From Baylisascaris procyonis (taxonomy: Eukaryota; Nematoda; Chromadorea; Rhabditida; Ascarididae), in assembly GCA_037389465.1 (NCBI GenBank), contig JAZARR010000171.1, forward strand, positions 744,001 to 808,000: DNA of 64,000 nt. The letters are read 5' to 3'. This document shows positions 51,701 through 63,497 of the stretch, piece by piece (the stretch's first letter is position 1; every line of letters begins with the position of its first letter). The translations under genes were made by a program, and so were the position numbers. Under the pieces are notes generated by a model. It searched no databases. It saw only the letters and a program-made list of their open reading frames with translations, and had not been told where the DNA came from.

Positions 51701-53074
51701 CGTTCTCGATAACCATTCAAGTGCATAGTCCAATATACGGATATTGGCTAATTTCAGACAACTCTGCAAAAACACATCGAAAATTGCGTTCAGCGGTGAA
51801 AAATTCAGAAATTTCATAGCTATGAAGTCAAGTACAATTCAAATGCAAACGTTAGATCTAACTTTTTCTGATTCACGAACTACAGTAATGTAACGAATGG
51901 TATCGTATAGTCCATGACCGGTATGATCAATTCTTGAGTCGAAATAAAAGTACAGTAATGCGATAAAATATTCCGGTACGATGAGGCGACAGCAAGTGAT
52001 TCGTGGGCTTTCAGTTGAGTCAAATTTACAATAATAGTGGGATATCATCTTCCAGTAACAGAGTGATGCGGGTTTGGAATAGCCTTCCGGAAAATGTTGT
52101 AGAGGCTGGGAATTTGACTATATTTATATATCGTCTAAAATATTTCAATCAGCGCTCAATTATAAGAATAGTTCACCCGACAAATTATAACGGAAAAGTC
52201 AAATTTTAGAAAACTGATATATAAACATGTTTTAATGTACTTCTAAAATAATTTATTTTTTGCATTATATGCATTCATGCCATTCTTGTTGTTGGGTATA
52301 GCACCGAAGAGCCAACTCAAGATATCTACTTGTGATCTAACACTGCAGTGATCACGTTTACTCGTATTGTTGATTTTTGTTCATTTTTCTTTACATAATG
52401 TCACTGATCGACTTATGTGCTCTTGAGCCACCCCAGGCGATATTTGAGGCCCATGTAAGTCGGGCTTCGAGCCGTTTATATGTTCTTACTTCGATTCCGA
52501 TTGGCGGCCATGGTGGTCCTCATAAACTACTTCTTATATCTCGCTTGTGCTCTTGCTTATCGGTATCGGCAGGCAGTTATCGGCTCTTATCCTCTGTCTA
52601 TGATCGGTGCTCTTATCGCCGCTGCCAGTCGCAACAAATAGTAAGTAACAAATTTAGTGACGTCATCGAATTGAAATGGCTTTTCGAATCCGATAACCTG
52701 TTCGTTATAGGCAATCACTAAGTCTACCAATTCGTTTCATTCATTTTTAGTAACTTATTCTGTTTCAGTGAGATCCTACTTTCTAGACATTATGGAGCCT
52801 CAAGTGAACTTTCACCTCAAAGAACAATTACTTTTGAAAGAATTCGCTTTATACTTCAACGAAAATTATTTTTCCACCGACTTCGAATGACTATTAACAC
52901 TGTTCTGGACATATTCAAAAGTAATTAAGGCGGATGATAAACGCCCCACAGACCTACCCATGAAGATGACTCGGCGATCACAGGTGCAAAACGTCGATCA
53001 AAGCAATCGGCGACAATTAATGCCGTTAATACAGCCTCTTCATTTTTGGTAGCGGTCGGTTCGTTACGAACCAT
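39750..53074 (-). CDS. eif-2Bepsilon: Translation initiation factor eIF2B, epsilon subunit (14 exons)
   Basis: This is the catalytic subunit of eIF2B, which exchanges GDP for GTP on eIF2 in the cytosol. Exons in transcript order: 53074-52958, 51763-51636, 50781-50605, 49708-49561, 48366-48155, 47900-47733, 46484-46381, 45479-45334, 44789-44690, 43801-43709, 43135-43050, 41631-41446, 40914-40834, 39950-39750. They total 1947 nt (648 aa) with matching phases and GT/AG ends. The nucleotidyltransferase-like N-terminus starts [15 protein letters not shown] (about residues 17-31) and includes [18 protein letters not shown]. Left-handed beta-helix hexapeptide repeats lie at about 318-410 ([16 protein letters not shown]). 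The C-terminal W2 HEAT domain, about 494-648, holds [18 protein letters not shown] and ends in an acidic DEDSESDE tail, as in other epsilon subunits. The exon 9 end is uncertain because a second GT fits the same phase. The human protein is 721 aa by memory; the linker is shorter here. The start follows an acceptor four bases upstream. Confidence 0.95.
40285..40413 (-). CDS. Orphan exon-like frame inside eIF2B epsilon intron 13
   Basis: A 129-base frame of about 43 codons is bounded by splice-like signals: a pyrimidine-rich acceptor ending AAAAAG and a donor GTAAAT. In-frame stops sit just outside both signals. The peptide contains [16 protein letters not shown] and then [21 protein letters not shown] do not recognise it. 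[10 protein letters not shown] looks like an astacin zinc motif, but the needed glutamate position would be an NTG codon and nothing else matches. Its phase (one base in, one base out) is incompatible with the phase-0 exons on either side, so it is not a cassette exon of the host gene. It may be part of a nested gene or chance. Confidence 0.35.
42148..42211 (-). repeat. Tandem 32-bp repeat carrying paired splice signals
   Basis: Two adjacent 32-bp units lie in intron 11 of eIF2B epsilon. On the sense strand each contains a TTTCAG-type acceptor, five bases (CTCCG or CTTCG), then a GGTAAGTG donor. Each unit is thus an acceptor and donor almost back to back. They could be decoy splice sites, five-base microexons, or by-products of duplication. 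Confidence 0.6.
43268..43540 (+). repeat. Dispersed repeat, copy B (eIF2B epsilon intron 10)
   Basis: This is the partner of copy A at 32879-33145. It begins with a shared GTTGTGA and CTGCGACTC region and ends near CAACATGGCAGC. It differs by an internal short tandem of CACCAGTTCGGT. A spurious 88-codon plus-strand frame crosses it. Two related copies 10 kb apart in introns of adjacent genes point to an interspersed family in this genome. Confidence 0.75.
47129..47148 (-). other. G-rich sense-strand tract in eIF2B epsilon intron 6
   Basis: The plus strand has two C runs, so the transcript strand has two long G runs split by a short ACGA. It is a composition feature only and could form a quadruplex by using each long run twice. 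Confidence 0.35.
48774..48797 (-). other. G-rich sense-strand tract in eIF2B epsilon intron 4
   Basis: On the sense strand this reads as G5, AT, G6, A, G3, A, GG, which meets the loose form of a quadruplex motif. A second C-rich stretch lies about 60 bases away near 48712. No function is shown. Confidence 0.35.
49799..49845. repeat. 21-bp-arm hairpin with a trailing partial copy
   Basis: The left arm 49799-49819 and right arm 49825-49845 pair with one mismatch around a five-base loop. The core is TGGACAGGT with its complement. A partial direct copy follows at about 49855-49890 with TTGGACAGGTGAAACAGGTG. It lies in intron 3 of eIF2B epsilon and looks like a small foldback or transposon end. 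Confidence 0.8.
52040..52209 (+). mobile_element. 3'-terminal remnant of a non-LTR retrotransposon reverse transcriptase
   Basis: The plus-strand frame contains [18 protein letters not shown] and then FIYRLKYF before a stop at 52207-52209. The pattern NRVxxxWNSLPxxVVxA followed by a basic RL segment is the usual C-terminus of LINE-type (CR1/Jockey-like) polymerases. No reverse transcriptase catalytic motif lies upstream, so this is a heavily 5'-truncated, dead copy. It sits antisense in intron 1 of eIF2B epsilon. Confidence 0.65.
52377..52721 (+). other. Unassigned 114-codon open frame in eIF2B epsilon intron 1
   Basis: This frame begins [20 protein letters not shown] and is richer in GC than the intron around it. 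It lies about 170 bases after the retrotransposon remnant on the same strand. I see no domain and no conserved motif. It may be further repeat-derived sequence; I do not call it a gene. Confidence 0.2.
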
Positions 53075-53078
53075 GTGT

Positions 53079-53087
53079 CTGAAAAAA
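53079..53087 (-). promoter_or_regulatory. Putative trans-splice acceptor for eIF2B epsilon
   Basis: On the minus strand ATTTTTTCAG ends four bases before the ATG at 53074. Such a short leader next to a strong acceptor is typical of spliced-leader addition in nematodes. If so, the mature 5' UTR would be the leader plus ACAC. Confidence 0.6.
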
Positions 53088-54506
53088 TTCGAGATTTATG
53101 ATAGGTATTATTAGAAAATCGAAACGGCCATGCGTGAAAAGGATGGGAAGGACTGCAGAAGGCGCAGGAGGAAGCGGAGGGGTGAGATTCAGCTGATTTT
53201 TTCTTCGCAAATTAAATTCCATGTTCTTAGACCATTATGTTATTCCTTTTGGTCCTATCTAAACCACCACCGTGCAAATATTCTTTGTTGAAATAATAGG
53301 CTTTCTCCTGTTCGTATGACATAAGGTAGCTCCGGAGGTCGTATTTTCCTGTGCATGAGAAATGTTACACTAAGATAATATGAACAGGTCAGCAGTATTC
53401 TCCTACCGCAAAACTACAAAGATTTTTAGCATTATAGCGTCGAATGGTTATTTCACGATAACCTCCTTGCTTAGGTATTTTGGGGGGGCGTTTAGGAAAT
53501 TTCCTTAACTTCTCAATTACCTCAACTTCAGTGTCATCGAAAAATCAACTTACAGCATAGGAAGCGAATAAAAAACTTGGAAAAATAAAATGGCAAATCA
53601 CTTATAAAGATTCATTTCACCGCAGCACAACTCTCTTAACCACTTTAAAAGTTAGGCCCAAAGCATTTAAAGATGAAAGTTATTACTTGACAAACTTCTT
53701 CTTATCACATTCTGTTCTTCCCCATACCTTCCCCCTTTGATTATAAAATTCGCGAATCAAATTTTTTCTACCACACCAGGTGATTGTAAATTAACGAAAA
53801 ATATGCGCAAATCTCCGCAAATGCTTATTCGCATCAGTCAATTATCACCGATAAGGGGACTCGATTTCATTTATTTCATACTTTTAGCATCAATTACTTG
53901 CTAGACAAATTCACACTCAAAAATTTGCCTAACAGCCGGGTGGTTGATCAAACACAGTTTCCAATAAGCACAAAAAATATGAGAACATCAAACAATGAGA
54001 TGATGATAAATTTTTCAAGAAATTTACGAACACCAACGATTTCGAAATGAATCCAATTGAAATTCTATAAAAATATCCAGCAACCGCATTAATTCTCATA
54101 TGCTATGGGAATGCCTATAGCAATTGATCTTTATGCAAGGCAGCTAATTTAACATAAAGTGATAGACTGAAAATCACCGTCGCGCAAATTGTTGGACATA
54201 TTGAGGATCATAATATCACAGACACGCAAAATGATATATTTTGTTATTTAGTTCTACTTATACGATTTTTTAATACAATATTCTTGCTCATTTGACATGG
54301 CTTTCAACAACCATCTTCTATCAATACGCATTATGTCATTTATCTGCCCACTGCCAGAAAAAATTTACCCACCCGAAGTCACAAGTATAACGGCAATCGT
54401 AATAGGTTGGAGGTAGACAATCTCAATATCGGCATTTTATAAATATTTTCGCCCATATGTAGTCAAACGACTTATCGAGCTTTGATAGAATTATAAGTGA
54501 ACGAAT

Positions 54507-54513
54507 AAACAAA

Positions 54514-54564
<51 letters not shown>

Positions 54565-54569
54565 GCAAA

Positions 54570-54624
<55 letters not shown>

Positions 54625-54627
54625 ACA
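54507..54627. repeat. (AAAT)n microsatellite, about 120 bp
   Basis: Roughly 30 AAAT units run with only one or two interruptions (GCAAAT, CAAAT). It is simple-sequence DNA in the intergenic region and likely length-variable. Confidence 0.97.
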
Positions 54628-57600
54628 ATAATAAAAAAAATTCTTTCGTTAATGACATAACAGATCGCACAGAACTTTGCTATTTTCTAAGCACATTAAT
54701 TTACCAAGTAAACATGGTGACGAATAGAAACTTCCAAATGTGACATTCATATAGAAGGAAAACGATCGTGCGAATAACACAACAATTTACCGACCTATAT
54801 GGTAATCGGTTTGTGTGTCGAAATTCTTCGAGTTTTCTTTGTGCTGCAAATAAAAGACAAAAGTGTCGAAATTCTTCGAATCAACAAGAAATGAATTAAT
54901 AGAAATTATAGATAACGTGAAAAACGATTTGTAAGGATACTTCATTCAAGCTGTTATCAAGAAGATCGCCGATACCGTCAATTCACATTTATTTCTTCAG
55001 CTAATAAAAAACATTTTTTTGAATAGTCTCAAGGTTATTAGAAGTTCCATCTCTTTTAGAGCCTTAGAAGACATGTGCTTTCTTCTTCCCGTTGTCTATC
55101 TGCCTTTAAGCTTTCCGATGCCATTCTGGAAGAGCAGTCATTTATACGAGCTAAATGCAGCTTATTTTAAAATGCTAGATTCGAAGAGGTAATTAAATGA
55201 ATAACATTTAATCACTACTAGAGAGACAGCTGTTAAAAGAATTTTTGCGAATCAGTATTGCGAATTACTTTAGATTGTAACCTATACTCCTGCACAATTT
55301 ATTCCCTCCGAAGGTCCGAAAACTATATTATATTGTCTTTCACCATTTCAAGAACTCTATGGCCTTTATTCTCCATTATTGAGTTAAAGCTTATGTAAAA
55401 CTTAAGAACTGAGGTGACAACACTATTGCGAAGCATATTGTGCATAGAAGAGCTCCATTTATTGATGCAAAAGCGTCCGGGGAAGGAACACGATTTTCAA
55501 AACGCTTTAACGAAATATTCCACTGCCTGAAACTTTTAAAGGAATGGTTTAGAAAAGGCGACAAGGAGAAGTCTAATCAGTGAAACTATTCGTGTATTCT
55601 TAGGGCATTATTTCTATTATCGAAATGAAATGATGCTCGATTTGAGCGGATTTCAACGGATAAAATTTGAAGAACATTCCGTTGAGAGTTTTATATTATC
55701 AAATTTCTTGCAACACTTTAATGAATTGGTCAAATATTTTATTTATCAGCTTTTAATATATATTAGCAACTAGTTTCGAGTAGACAATTTCGGTGACTTA
55801 AAAAAAATTTAATGTTCTATGATAATTGAATTTCTTTGATTGCAAGAAATTCTATCATCATTCATTTAGCGCAACAATGAATTTATTGCTTCATTTTAAT
55901 TACAATAATTGTCAAATATGATGACATTTTATTAAGAGTTAAGCAATTGCATTCAACGTGTCGAACGAGGAAATAATATTTTAGTGTTGATTTTCGTAAT
56001 GGGGAAAAAAGGGAACCTTATTTTTACATAATTATATTCGAATTGGGTTTGAATTTCATGGGTAAATTTTAAGCAAAAGTTCCCCCAAAAATTGGAAATA
56101 AGTCCTCAAATTTCTTCATAATTCATGCGTCGGTTTTTTTTTTTTTTGCGAATTTAATAAATACAACACACGTCCTAGGCTTATTGAATGGTATCCCAAT
56201 AAAAACTCGTTGTAAACGAGCACTTATTTCGATTTCATCTCTTCCGGTAAAGCAATAAAGTTACTCGATCTATCGTGGATTGATTGCAGTAGTAGTCGTT
56301 TTTCAGTATAATTATCGTTTGGTCATGATCAATGTTCAATAGCCATCCGTTCTACTATTCGACAGCGATTTCATTCCACAATCAGGTGAGTTGTGTTCCA
56401 CCTTAATAGTCAATCGTTTTATTTTATGACACTTCCATTTGGTACTAGTGCATCTAGGCGAAGATATATTTAGGAATATATGGCCAAGATATATGTTAAT
56501 ATTGCCCCGGTTGTCCTTTCAGTTTTTATGCATTTTTGCCCGACCTAGAAAGAGCACTACATATAACTTGTCTTTTTATTTGTGCGTAGATTTGCTTATG
56601 TCAATCTAAAGAAAACTTATAAATATTGGCAAAAAAAAAAAAAAAAGCGTGTTACCCTCAAATCCGATCGCGAGTCGCTACTGTCCCCATTATTTGCACC
56701 AATATCTCAATGTTTCCGCTTGCAAAGTCATTGCGATTATACTCAATATTAATACAAAATAGTCAGTACCCTTGCCAAGGCAACCGAATTTTAGAAAAAA
56801 GTATATTCAAATATTACATGCTACTCAAATAAATGAGCGAAAATCATTGATTGGACCATCAAAATTGTATCGTCGCAAAAACATTTGAGAAATATTAAAT
56901 TATCGCTTAGCCAATTTCAGAATCGAACAAAATGAAATCCATTCGACAAAATATAATCATTGAGCAGTTTTATTTTGTTCATTTTTGCATCAATCTAAAG
57001 GTGTTTTTTTTGAAGTGTATTTAAAATAAATGAGAAATAAATGAAAATAGATTCAATTTTTTCTCAATTAAATTGCAGCGTCGTTATTATGAAAACCTAA
57101 TTATAGATGTTTAAGTTTTCTTTTCAAAAATCGAACATCTGCGTATGCATAAACCAATTATATTAATGGACGAATCTATACATGGATGATGATATGAGCA
57201 AAACAATCGTCAACATATTTTCATTAACGCAATAAGTAGGTAAATAGAGAGAGAGAAAAGACTATTTTAGATGATTATATCAACAAATTAGCATAAAGAA
57301 TCTACCATTTACAAATTGCTCATATTAATTTCATATGTTGCAGTTTATTTCGAGTTCCTTTTCCCCCATCCCCACCCCTCATGTCCTTATTCCTCCCCCC
57401 TAACCCCCTCGCAAAGTCGAATGATTCCATCCATGGCTGCATAGAAGTAACACTCAGACGCCTCATTTCAACACCATAAAATTCGATAACACATTTGATC
57501 GTGGAATTTGCTCGCTGAATTCAGTGTATATTGCACAGGAGTATGACTCAAGGCAATAATTAAGCAATCTGGAAAATGAATCGTGATGAAGGTTCGACCG

Positions 57601-57814
57601 GATTGCAAACTTTGATTGAGAAATTTTCATCTACGTGAAAAATTTGAAAATCATTTTCCAACTTTCGAAGTATTTATCGATTGTGCTATCAATGCGATAA
57701 GTCTTAGTGGAACTCAAAATTGTTCAGAAAAAGAAAAAATAAGTTCAGATATGGCATATATGACAAAGCATAGTGCATGGTATTTACAGATTAATTCAAT
57801 GTTCGTAACAATGA

Positions 57815-57967
57815 CGCAAAAAATCAGATTTGCCTAAAGTTACCGATCTTAAACGTTTAAATGAACGCTTCTCTAGTTGGACTTCAAGGGTAGTTCTTAA
57901 ACGTTTAAATGAAAGCTTCTCTAGTTGGGTTTCAAGAGCAGTTTTTACGTTCACTTTTCCAACATAA
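57815..57967 (+). pseudogene. Possible decayed coding fragment with a 48-bp tandem duplication
   Basis: Two 48-bp units at 57848-57895 and 57896-57943 translate on the plus strand to LKRLNERFSSWTSRVV and LKRLNESFSSWVSRAV, in a short open frame ending at 57967. A related segment with FYERLNSLVSES follows near 58250. The spacing of L, R and W looks like a helical repeat, but the minus strand is also open here. No complete gene can be built, so I treat it as a possible relic. It may be chance. Confidence 0.3.
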
Positions 57968-60900
57968 AGAATATTGCTTTTCAATATTTGTCGCCTTCCT
58001 TGTTTTCTCCGTACTGAGGCCCACTCAACCATATCTTCTTATTTCGTACGCACAACAAAAATTCCATCTTCGCGCTATCTAATATGGCATCTGCACAAAA
58101 TCTTTCTTCTTCGGATCCTTCTGTAGGGATTTACAGTAAATAGTGGCCAACATCAAGGTTTATACTAACAAAAAAAAGTTTACTTAAGCAATAAAATGAA
58201 ATATCGTTTCCTGTAGAAATAGAAAAAAAAACGGTTCCAGATGAATTTTATGAACGTTTAAATAGTCTTGTGTCCGAATCACATCCTCACGAGTATTTGC
58301 CTTTGTCGAGTACCATCCGACACATAAGCAATCTCTTTAATAGCCATAGTTTATAGCGTAAAGCAATCGCAGCAGACAATAGCATAGTTAATGAGTTCTT
58401 CGACGAAGTGGAATGTCGATGTCACTCCGAAGAATTATTCCCTATAGGTCTACACGACAAAAGGAGATACCGTATAATAAAGGTGATTTTCGGGAACGTT
58501 CATCGTGCTACGACGGATTCTGAGGTGTGATAGTCACATTCATTCAAAGTGAATCTTGCTTGAAATGCAGATATGTTTGATGCTAATCACATTCGGAAGC
58601 ACAGTAAGGAAATATTAAAGTGGATATTGTAAAGTGCTGGTTTATACTACATAGCCATGGTTTCCAGGATTTTTTGGGCGACAGGTGATTCAGTGAAAGT
58701 AAAAGGAGTGCACTGAAGTGTATCACTATCTTTGTTTCCAGCCTCCAACGAATACCCCGAGATTATATCCTTTCCCGACATGTGAGAGCACCTTTTTCAT
58801 TACGATGGGCATATGATAAACTCATTATTGCCACTTTTTGTGCTTTTGTTGATTTTGGTGGGAAAAGGTGCGATTTCTCACCGAATCATTGAACATCGGT
58901 GGCTGTCAGATGGTACCGAATGTTGGACACGCTTATCTCAGGAGTGAGGCAAATGACTGCGAGAAGTAATGCCGGAGGGCATAGTCTGACGCAAGGGGGC
59001 GCAGTGTTGCTTGAAGATATATTTGGAGTATAGAATTTAGAAGTTTGAATTTGAAGCAGAGGAAAACGATGGACAAATTGAAAAATTAGACATTCTTCAT
59101 GCATTCGAATGAAATTACTCAAGTCAAATGACGCCGATATAAGCGCAATAAAAATTCATCAGCAAAAATTTCCACCTTTCCGTTCACAATTAGCATGAGC
59201 GCAAATAGTGAAAGGGTTTAGGAATTAGTAAAGCTTTGGGATTTGATATTAGACTTTCTAATATTCGCGTTGTAGTCATCGATTGCGTTAAGTTTTGCAA
59301 GTGTTTTTAAACTGTTTTGCGTGAATTATAACATTCATTCAACTCGAACACTTGCAAGTTGTTCCCCAACGCACCGAGTTTTATTGTGCTTTTCAACTCC
59401 ACAATAGCTGCTTTTGAAGTTCATAATTTATTCATCAACCGTCTTTTTTTAAATCATTTCTTCCTCTTAAGCAACTCAAATTGCTAACATATCTCAATTG
59501 ATATATCACTGCAACTATCTGAAAATGAATATTCTATACGCTTAGTTTATTTTTGTTTTCATATGGAATTTCTCTCTATTTTTGTATTCAAAAATTCTTC
59601 AATACACCTGGAAAAAAAAAATTTAACCAAGTGCGAACAACAGTTGCCCATAAATCAAATACTATGTAAACTACAAGCGCAATGGGCGGAGTCAAGTTTT
59701 GGCCACTATTATGATGAACATGAAATATTGGTGCAGCGTTCGACTTGAGCTAGACGTGCGCTAGTGTGACTTTGTGAGACGAAGGTCGAGACTTTCAGCT
59801 ATCACTGAGCTACCTCTCGTATAATTTAGTCATTGTTACGATCATTAAAACCTCTATGTATATATCATATGATGAGTAGAGATATTTGGATGCCACATGC
59901 GAACTCGTGTTGTTTTGAGAGAAAGAAGTCTTGAGGATTTCAGAATCGATCAACGCTTAGATGAGAGGCATTTTAGGAGAACAAACGTGGGATTTGAAGT
60001 TCAAAGAAGAGATTCACTTCAATGAGTAATGAAAGGCTAAGAAGATTGAAAAGCCCGGAGGCTTACTCAACTTTGAGATATCTCCCGTTTAAGTAATGCA
60101 ACCTGTTAGATTCTAGTGGCCGAGTCGGTTCGCCCTTACATTTCTTATCGTTAATTTCCCACTGTCTGCCAGCCGATGGGCTAATTATCGAGTAGTGCAA
60201 TTTCTGACCATTGGCTACCCACTATCTGTCGGAAGAACCAGCAAGTCTACGAGAAATGTATTTGGACTGGCAAACTAGTTGAATCACCAAAGATTTTTAG
60301 TGCGTTGAGCGTGAGGAAAATGTGTTAAAAACAGTTGTTAGATATAACGTGAGGGCATAAGTGGCTAATGTCATTCCGATGATACGTGTTATAGCTATGA
60401 TTCCAATTTACGAAAACTAAAGATATGGCCAACCTTTGGCTTTATTTATTGAATTAGTCATTCGCTTAATAGACCATAATTCTATTAATTATTGCATTAA
60501 AAAAGCCCTTTTCTTGCTTTAATACTTCTGTGAAGAATTTGAAATAAATGACGTCATGTTCCACAACAAGATTTGCATATTTCCAATGGAATTGTTGCGC
60601 ATTAGAAGCAGCAGATTAAATTTCTTTTTAGAGTTTATATATATGCATGCTCCGTCGAAACGTTCCTAGCCCTCTGGATGAACGAGATTCAAATGATATA
60701 GCCTGAAACTTTGTAAATCATAAAACTACAAATGCATTATTTTGTAAGGGATGATCAGGTTCGATCAGTTTTTTAAATGAAAAAAAAAACTTATATGAAA
60801 CAGCGGCGAGGTTCATTTGAAACCCCCGTTTGCGAGAGAAACGAGATGAGGGAGGGAAGGGTTTGAATGGCAACATTACGAGAAGCTGCTTAATTCCTTC

Positions 60901-63216
60901 ATATTCGAACATGAAAGATTTTGATCACTTTCGTCATCGTTATTTAGTTAGATGACCCATGAGTTAGTATAGCGCACATGAGTCCATAGATAAAGAACGT
61001 TTTGGTTCAAAAATGCCAAAACAGGGTCCTAAGGAAGATGCAATTACTGTAAAATTGGCTGAAATGTTTCGAGCATTTCAATAGAAATAACAACAATAAA
61101 TAGAGACTATTTACCAGAACCTATTAGTAGCACTTTTTGCACCTCATACGCTTTTTTCTTTAAAACCCCTCCTCCTCCATCCCCCAAGCCCCCCCCCCCA
61201 CCTCTGCTATTAAAGCAAACTGAGTAGATTGAACTAAGGCGCAGGTTTTTATTTTGCAAAGAATATCGACTAAGATGAAATGAATCAACAATACTTTAAA
61301 AAGTGAGAGGTCCCATACGCTAATTGAATTACATTAAAAATGATTATAAAAACTTTTACTTTATATTAGCCATGACGTCATTTCTCGTTGATTGAATTTA
61401 ATGTTGTCTTTTATTGTGTTCAGAAAACGTTTCGGAAACGTTTTCAACAGTTGCACGAAAAATCTCTAAAAACCTTAAGAGTATTATTCACTTCAATAAT
61501 TGCTCGTATGGTCGTTTATTGTTGCTGCTAAAATTTAGCGCTTTCGTTAAGTAAGACGAGGAAAAGTTGTTTTATAAGGAGGAACAAGCCGGCTGAAGCA
61601 GACCGGAAGTCTTCCAGAATAACGTGACGAATAGAACGAAATAAGTTAGTATAGATCTATATGTTTTACGGTATGAAACAGGCAAGAAATAGACCCCAGT
61701 GATCAGTATAGCAGGAATGGAATAGACTGACTTTTACTTGTTAAAAGATGAGCAGATTTAGTGGTAGGAAATACGGGTACAACACATTGAATAAAGCACA
61801 TTGAATTTTACATATGCTTTGTCGCCGCAATGAAGTAGTCTTAATAAAAGCGCAACAATGAGCCTATTCGAGCTTATTTGAAGTGTATCGATGGCTCATC
61901 ATTTCGCTATTATTTTTTCATTAAATCGCATAGTTCAACAAAGAGGCTTTCACAAAGAACTGCGCTCAATCCATAAAGTAAAAAGCATAACACGACATCA
62001 GCGTTTATTTCTATGACCGAAGTGGAATGAACGTCGCAATAAAAAAAGAGAACTTCAAGCAGAGAGCTAATGAGTATTTAAACTGCCATCAGTCCATAAG
62101 ATGACTGAATGATGCGTTCGCCGGTTACTGAATCTCTTAAGCTATTATTTTTAGCAGTCAATAATGATATTCGAAATTCTAAATTACTGGTACTTTCTAT
62201 ATGCTTCTTTTACTATCTATTTTGTGCGCTTTCACGCTTTCGTAGTTTTCATTAACCCCCACCCCCTCTCTCAGTGATCACTGATATGCGAACGTGATAA
62301 GTGATGCAATTCCGATCGATATTGTAATGACCCTCCGTTATTGTTATGCGTCATTGATCAGTGTAGCGGAGATAACATAAAACCAATATATGTGCATACC
62401 TCAAAAAATGGAGGGGAATGCCTTTTAAACGACAAAATAGATCATTTTATGAGTGTACATTATCTATTTAATAAAAATAATGCCCCATTTCATATTTAAC
62501 AGCGAAGAGAAGTAGAAATAGAAGTAGAATTAATATCTTTGCACATGAATATTATATTCGCACTAAGTATAAATGAGTTCTTTTTGTATAAACGAGCCGC
62601 AAGCTTAAAATGTTGACTATCGATCAACAATGCTGCAAAATTTATCCATCATTTACTTTTCTTATGAATCATTTGCTTCGACTGAAATAAATCATTATAT
62701 TTCTAAAAACGGTCCATTTTAAGGGCATTTGTTGCGCAAAAGTTTGCTGTTTTTTTCATTCGCGATTTATTTCGCATCTATTTTTGCATGTTTTTGTTGT
62801 GCTTCATTATGGCAATTCCTTGCCTATGCAAATGAATGTATGTATATATCTATCTGCGCAGTAGTTTGAGCTTAGCGATCATTGAAATCAAAATGAACAA
62901 ATTTAATGGGTATCATCTACAACACAGCATGATCTATTGCAGAATCTTTGAGGTTATTTAGTTCATGAGTTGTGGATGCAATCATAGATACTGGAAAATA
63001 ATTCAGATTTTGCATATTAATGCAGAATTTTATGCTAGCCGAACCATATTCCGCATCATCCGATACCCTCAGAAAGACAGGATGTTTCTAAATGTTTTCC
63101 ATGAGCAGTCGGATCGGCTAAAATACGAGTGCAATGCAGTGCTTATTTTATAATTTGTTTGCACATACCGGCATGTATACCTCAATTTCATTAGCTATCA
63201 TTGGTTCGGCGATGAA

Positions 63217-63233
63217 GGGGAGGAGGGGAGGAG
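63217..63233 (+). other. G-rich tract upstream of the receptor gene
   Basis: GGGGAGGAGGGGAGG lies about 265 bases before the receptor start, on the receptor's sense strand. It could be part of a promoter or a quadruplex-forming tract. The claim rests on composition only. Confidence 0.3.
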
Positions 63234-63497
63234 CATTTCACAGCTCTAGCGTAGACTAGACTCATACATAGCTTGTTTTCGTTTTCATACTGCACCTCTT
63301 TCAATGAAAATGTTAGCAAGGAACTAATATAATTTCATATCAATTTGAATTTCACTAAGAAACAATTGCACTTGAATGAAAATCATTCAATAAGATAAAT
63401 TATCGAAATTATTTTCTTCATAATAATTTCTTTAGAATGCGAAATTTTCAGATTTATTCATATTTTCGGTGCAATATTCTTTTGTGCATTATTACGA

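Larger units (their letters stand above)
53075..63497. other. Gene-poor AT-rich intergenic region
   Basis: About 10.4 kb lie between the eIF2B epsilon start and the receptor gene. The two flanking genes are divergently transcribed, so promoters for both should lie in it. I find only short frames, an (AAAT)n tract at 54507-54627, a coding-like tandem duplication near 57.85 kb, and C-rich runs at 57361-57412 and 61166-61200. No protein family or RNA gene could be recognised. Confidence 0.6.

Noticed and set aside
51839..52048. 69-codon minus-strand frame as an eIF2B epsilon exon
   Set aside because: Exons 1 and 2 join in phase and align to the human protein without a gap, leaving no place for it.
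59740..59825. tRNA gene on the minus strand
   Set aside because: There is an A-box-like TAGCTCAGTGATAG, but no B-box and no cloverleaf can be drawn.
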